Assembly: GCF_032401055.1 (NCBI RefSeq)
Contig: NZ_CP135529.1
Location: 5,268,501-5,332,500 of the forward strand
Length of the DNA: 64,000 nucleotides
Direction of reading: 5' to 3'
From: Tardiphaga sp. 709
GTDB lineage: Bacteria > Pseudomonadota > Alphaproteobacteria > Rhizobiales > Xanthobacteraceae
How positions within the stretch are numbered: the first letter of the stretch is position 1; each line of letters opens with the position of its first letter. The notes under the pieces were generated by a model. It ran no database searches. It was not told the origin of the DNA and was given only the letters and a program-made list of their open reading frames with translations. Positions 61,904 through 64,000 of this stretch are shown piece by piece. The translations under genes and the position numbers were made by a program.

Positions 61904-63220
61904 ATGAACAGATTTGTTTGCGCAGCATTCGCTCTGCTTTTGACGACGGCATGGGCGGCGAACGCCCAACCGCAACCCGCCCGCATCACGGACCAGGATA
62001 TCAGTGACGCGTATATCTATCTTCTCGGCCGGCTGTTGGTCACGCGTCAGCAGCAACTTGATTTCCAGGAAGGGTTTAAATGGAACGAGCTGGTGCATCG
62101 CAAGCCCGGCGCCGTGGATTGGCCCAACCCCAATCTTGATGTTGCCTACTCCGAAGCCTGGGTCGCTGTCGACGACAGCAGTTGCACCATCGTCAGCCTG
62201 CCGAAGGTCGAGGGACGCTACTACACGGTCCACTTCCTCAATGGCTGGGGCGAGACAATAGCCAACATCAATGAGCGCCTCTTTCCCAAGCGGCCGTTCG
62301 GGGAGTTTGCCATGTGCCTCAGGGGCGCGAACGTTGCGATCCCTGCGGGAGCGACGCGCATCGATCTGCCGGTGAAATATTCTCGCGTGCTTGCCCGGGT
62401 CGAGCTTGGCTCCGATCCGGAGGCGGCAATCGCCTTGCAACATCAGTTCAAGTTCCAGGCAACAGGCGCGCCGAAACTTCCGGACATTCCCAAGACGCCG
62501 ATATTCGAGCTTGAGACATTGCCGGGCGTCGAAGCTTTCGAGGCAGCCGATATTGCACTCGACAGCGAGGTTGATCTCAGCGTCGGGCTGGAAGCGTTGG
62601 GCCAGAAGGCTCGCGCCATCGCCAAGGCCATCAAGGACCCTGCCGAACGCGCGCGCGTGGATCAGGTGATCCGTATCCGTGCATTCGCCGACTTGGGTAA
62701 GGCCGGGGCCATCATCGGCCACGGCACGGTGCAGAACGGCTGGGCACGTCCCGGTGTTGTTGGAGAATATGGCCTCGATTATCTGGCGCGAACGTTGGTC
62801 AACAACGGCGGCATCTGGGCCAATATCAAGCCGGAAGTTCTCTACTATCGAGGAAGCCTCGATCAGGCCGGAGCCGAGATCAGCGGTGACAACGTCTATA
62901 CACTGACCTTTCCGAAGGATGGGCTGCCGGCTCAGTATGCGACGTTCTTCTGGTCGGTGATCGCCGTGGACGGTCACCGTTTCCGCGTGCTGCCGAATCC
63001 AATCAACCGGTTTCTGATCAACAACCAGTCGAAGCTGCAATACGGCGCTGACGGTTCGCTGACGCTCTATTTTGCCGATCAGAAGCCTGCCGATGCGCCC
63101 GACGGCAACTGGCTGCCGACGCCGAAAGGGCAGAAGTACCGCCTCACATTCCGGTTCTATCGCCCGACAGAAGGCGTGGCGAACGGCACCTATTACCCGC
63201 CGCCGTTGGTCAAGCGGTGA
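61904..63220 (+). CDS. DUF1254/DUF1214 secreted protein
   Basis: About 438 residues from ATG 61904 (longest frame begins at 61856). Signal peptide FVCAAFALLLTTAWAANAQP. DUF1254 part: SDAYIYLLGRLLVTRQQ, NPNLDVAYSEAWVAVDDSSCTIVSLPKVEGRYYTVHFLNGWGETIANI. DUF1214 part near the end: YTLTFPKDGLPAQYATFFWSVIAVDG and LTLYFADQKPADAPDGNWLPTPKGQKYRLTFRFYRPT. Both domains are of unknown function and usually envelope-located. Lies 31 bases after the HAD gene. Confidence 0.88.
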   Translation: MNRFVCAAFALLLTTAWAANAQPQPARITDQDISDAYIYLLGRLLVTRQQQLDFQEGFKWNELVHRKPGAVDWPNPNLDVAYSEAWVAVDDSSCTIVSLPKVEGRYYTVHFLNGWGETIANINERLFPKRPFGEFAMCLRGANVAIPAGATRIDLPVKYSRVLARVELGSDPEAAIALQHQFKFQATGAPKLPDIPKTPIFELETLPGVEAFEAADIALDSEVDLSVGLEALGQKARAIAKAIKDPAERARVDQVIRIRAFADLGKAGAIIGHGTVQNGWARPGVVGEYGLDYLARTLVNNGGIWANIKPEVLYYRGSLDQAGAEISGDNVYTLTFPKDGLPAQYATFFWSVIAVDGHRFRVLPNPINRFLINNQSKLQYGADGSLTLYFADQKPADAPDGNWLPTPKGQKYRLTFRFYRPTEGVANGTYYPPPLVKR

Positions 63221-63294
63221 TGTGAGAGAGGACGGTAATTACAAGCGACTTCGCTATTGCAGGCTGTGAACTGAACACGAAAGGAATTTTCGTC

Positions 63295-64000
63295 ATGAAG
63301 ACACTTATTACTCTTTTTGTTTCAGGATTGGTGTGCGCCGCAGTCGTTGCCGCGCAGGCTCAATCACCAGCGGGCGTCACCGTGCCTGTCACGCTGGATA
63401 ACTTTGCCCGTGCCGAGTCCGACGCCTATATCGGTAATCTTCTCAAAGAAGGAAGTTTGGGAAAGTTCAAGCATAACCGTGAGCCGGCGAGCATCGATAA
63501 TCAAACGGTCATTCGCCTTAATCGCGACACGCTCTATTCGTTCGCCGTGTTCGACCTCGACGCGGGGCCTGTGACCGTCACGATGCCGAACGCGGGCAAG
63601 CGCTTTATGTCGCTGCAAATTATTAACGAGGACCATTATGTTCCGGCCGTTTATTATGGTGCCGGATCGCACAAATTGACAAAGGAGAATGTGGGCACGC
63701 GGTTACGCCGTGGCTGGCGTCCGTACGCTCGTCGATCCAAACAATCCCGAGGACCTCAAGCAGGTTCACGATCTGCAAGACGCGATCAAGGCAAGCCAGA
63801 AAGGTGAAGGGAAGCTCGATCTGCCGAATTGGGATCAGGCCGCCCGGAAAGATATCCACGACGCGCTTCTGGTGCTGGCGAAATATGCAGGCGGCTTCTC
63901 GCATGCCTTCGGCACCAAAGGGCAGGTCGATCCTATCAGGCATTTGATCGGGACGTCCGCGGGCTGGGGAGGCAATCCCGATAAGGACGCGACCTATCTC
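63295..64000 (+). pseudogene. Second DUF1254 secreted protein, frameshifted and cut by window edge
   Basis: Signal peptide (LITLFVSGLVCAAVVAAQAQS) and DUF1254 N-terminus: DNFARAESDAYIGNLLKEGSLGKFKHNREP, QTVIRLNRDTLYSFAVFDLDAGPVTVTMPNAGKRFMSLQIINEDHYVPAVYYG. At 63701-63705 one surplus base shifts the frame. The next frame continues YAVAGVRTLVDPNNPEDLKQ, then LDLPNWDQAARKDIHDALLVLAKYAGGFSHAFG and GTSAGWGGNPDKDATYL to the right edge. Removing a G or T from GGTTACG restores one open frame. AAGGA precedes the ATG by about 10 bases. Distinct from its neighbour at 61904; both may act together in the envelope. Confidence 0.75.

Noticed and set aside
61619-63040. Long minus-strand frame of 473 codons
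   Set aside because: Antisense to the HAD and DUF1254 genes, mirror composition.
1-64000. CRISPR arrays, rRNA, tRNA, prophage or integrase genes
   Set aside because: None seen on reading through both strands; no regularly spaced repeats or attachment-site duplications were noticed.

Overview
The window looks like chromosomal DNA of an alphaproteobacterium of the Bradyrhizobium/Rhodopseudomonas/Afipia group (Nitrobacteraceae). Pointers are the Porin_2-type porin whose mature start is typical of that group, a NadQ-type Nudix-derived NAD repressor ahead of nadAB, a small secreted protein ending in the PGWYRWPPGG...GYCWYYTDPS pattern common in bradyrhizobia, and the wealth of IclR-, Bug- and Liv-type catabolic genes. 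This placement is inference; no rRNA or tRNA gene was seen.

Layout. (1) 1-2487: NAD biosynthesis (nadQ-nadA-nadB, minus strand, nadB cut by the left edge) with two tandem operator-like dyads between nadQ and nadA. (2) 2488-4785: a low-density stretch with an IS630-type transposase relic, two small Myb/SANT-like DNA-binding proteins and one small unknown protein. (3) 4786-30894: a large Wzx/Wzy-type exopolysaccharide locus: initiating glycosyl-phosphate transferase, three GT4 and one GT2 glycosyltransferases, O-antigen-ligase/polymerase, flippase, UDP-glucose dehydrogenase, two acyltransferases, a methyltransferase, a GMC oxidoreductase, a GumC/ExoP-like co-polymerase and a Wza-like export lipoprotein. 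Embedded in it is a translationally coupled HAD-UbiA / GtrA / DprE1 / DprE2 module predicted to make polyprenyl-phospho-D-arabinose. Three of its genes are in the order found in mycobacteria, and a GT-C-like transferase (frameshifted here) lies nearby as a candidate user of the donor.

(4) 31677-54721: a catabolic island for an unidentified acid. It carries two copies of a divergent IclR regulator / DUF6282 hydrolase pair, an ACS-family MFS permease, a complete Liv-type ABC transporter, an orphan Bug receptor, a porin, a DUF849 (BKACE) enzyme, an HpaI-type aldolase, a dihydroorotate-dehydrogenase-like flavoprotein, an Ldh-type oxidoreductase, two quinone reductases, two SDRs, an aldehyde dehydrogenase and a cupin-like protein of unknown function. 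(5) 55226-64000: an AraC regulator and a phenol-MetA-type outer-membrane protein, a broken small secreted protein, a formylglycine-generating enzyme directly before a Tat-type arylsulfatase (a modifier/substrate pair), a secreted HAD phosphatase and two DUF1254 proteins, the second running off the right edge.

Four otherwise convincing genes carry a single-base frameshift (near 20384, 30221, 57780 and 63703). That could be real decay or base-calling error and should be settled before any of them is called a pseudogene. Starts were moved from the longest reading frame wherever a ribosome-binding site or family length argued for it; each case is noted.
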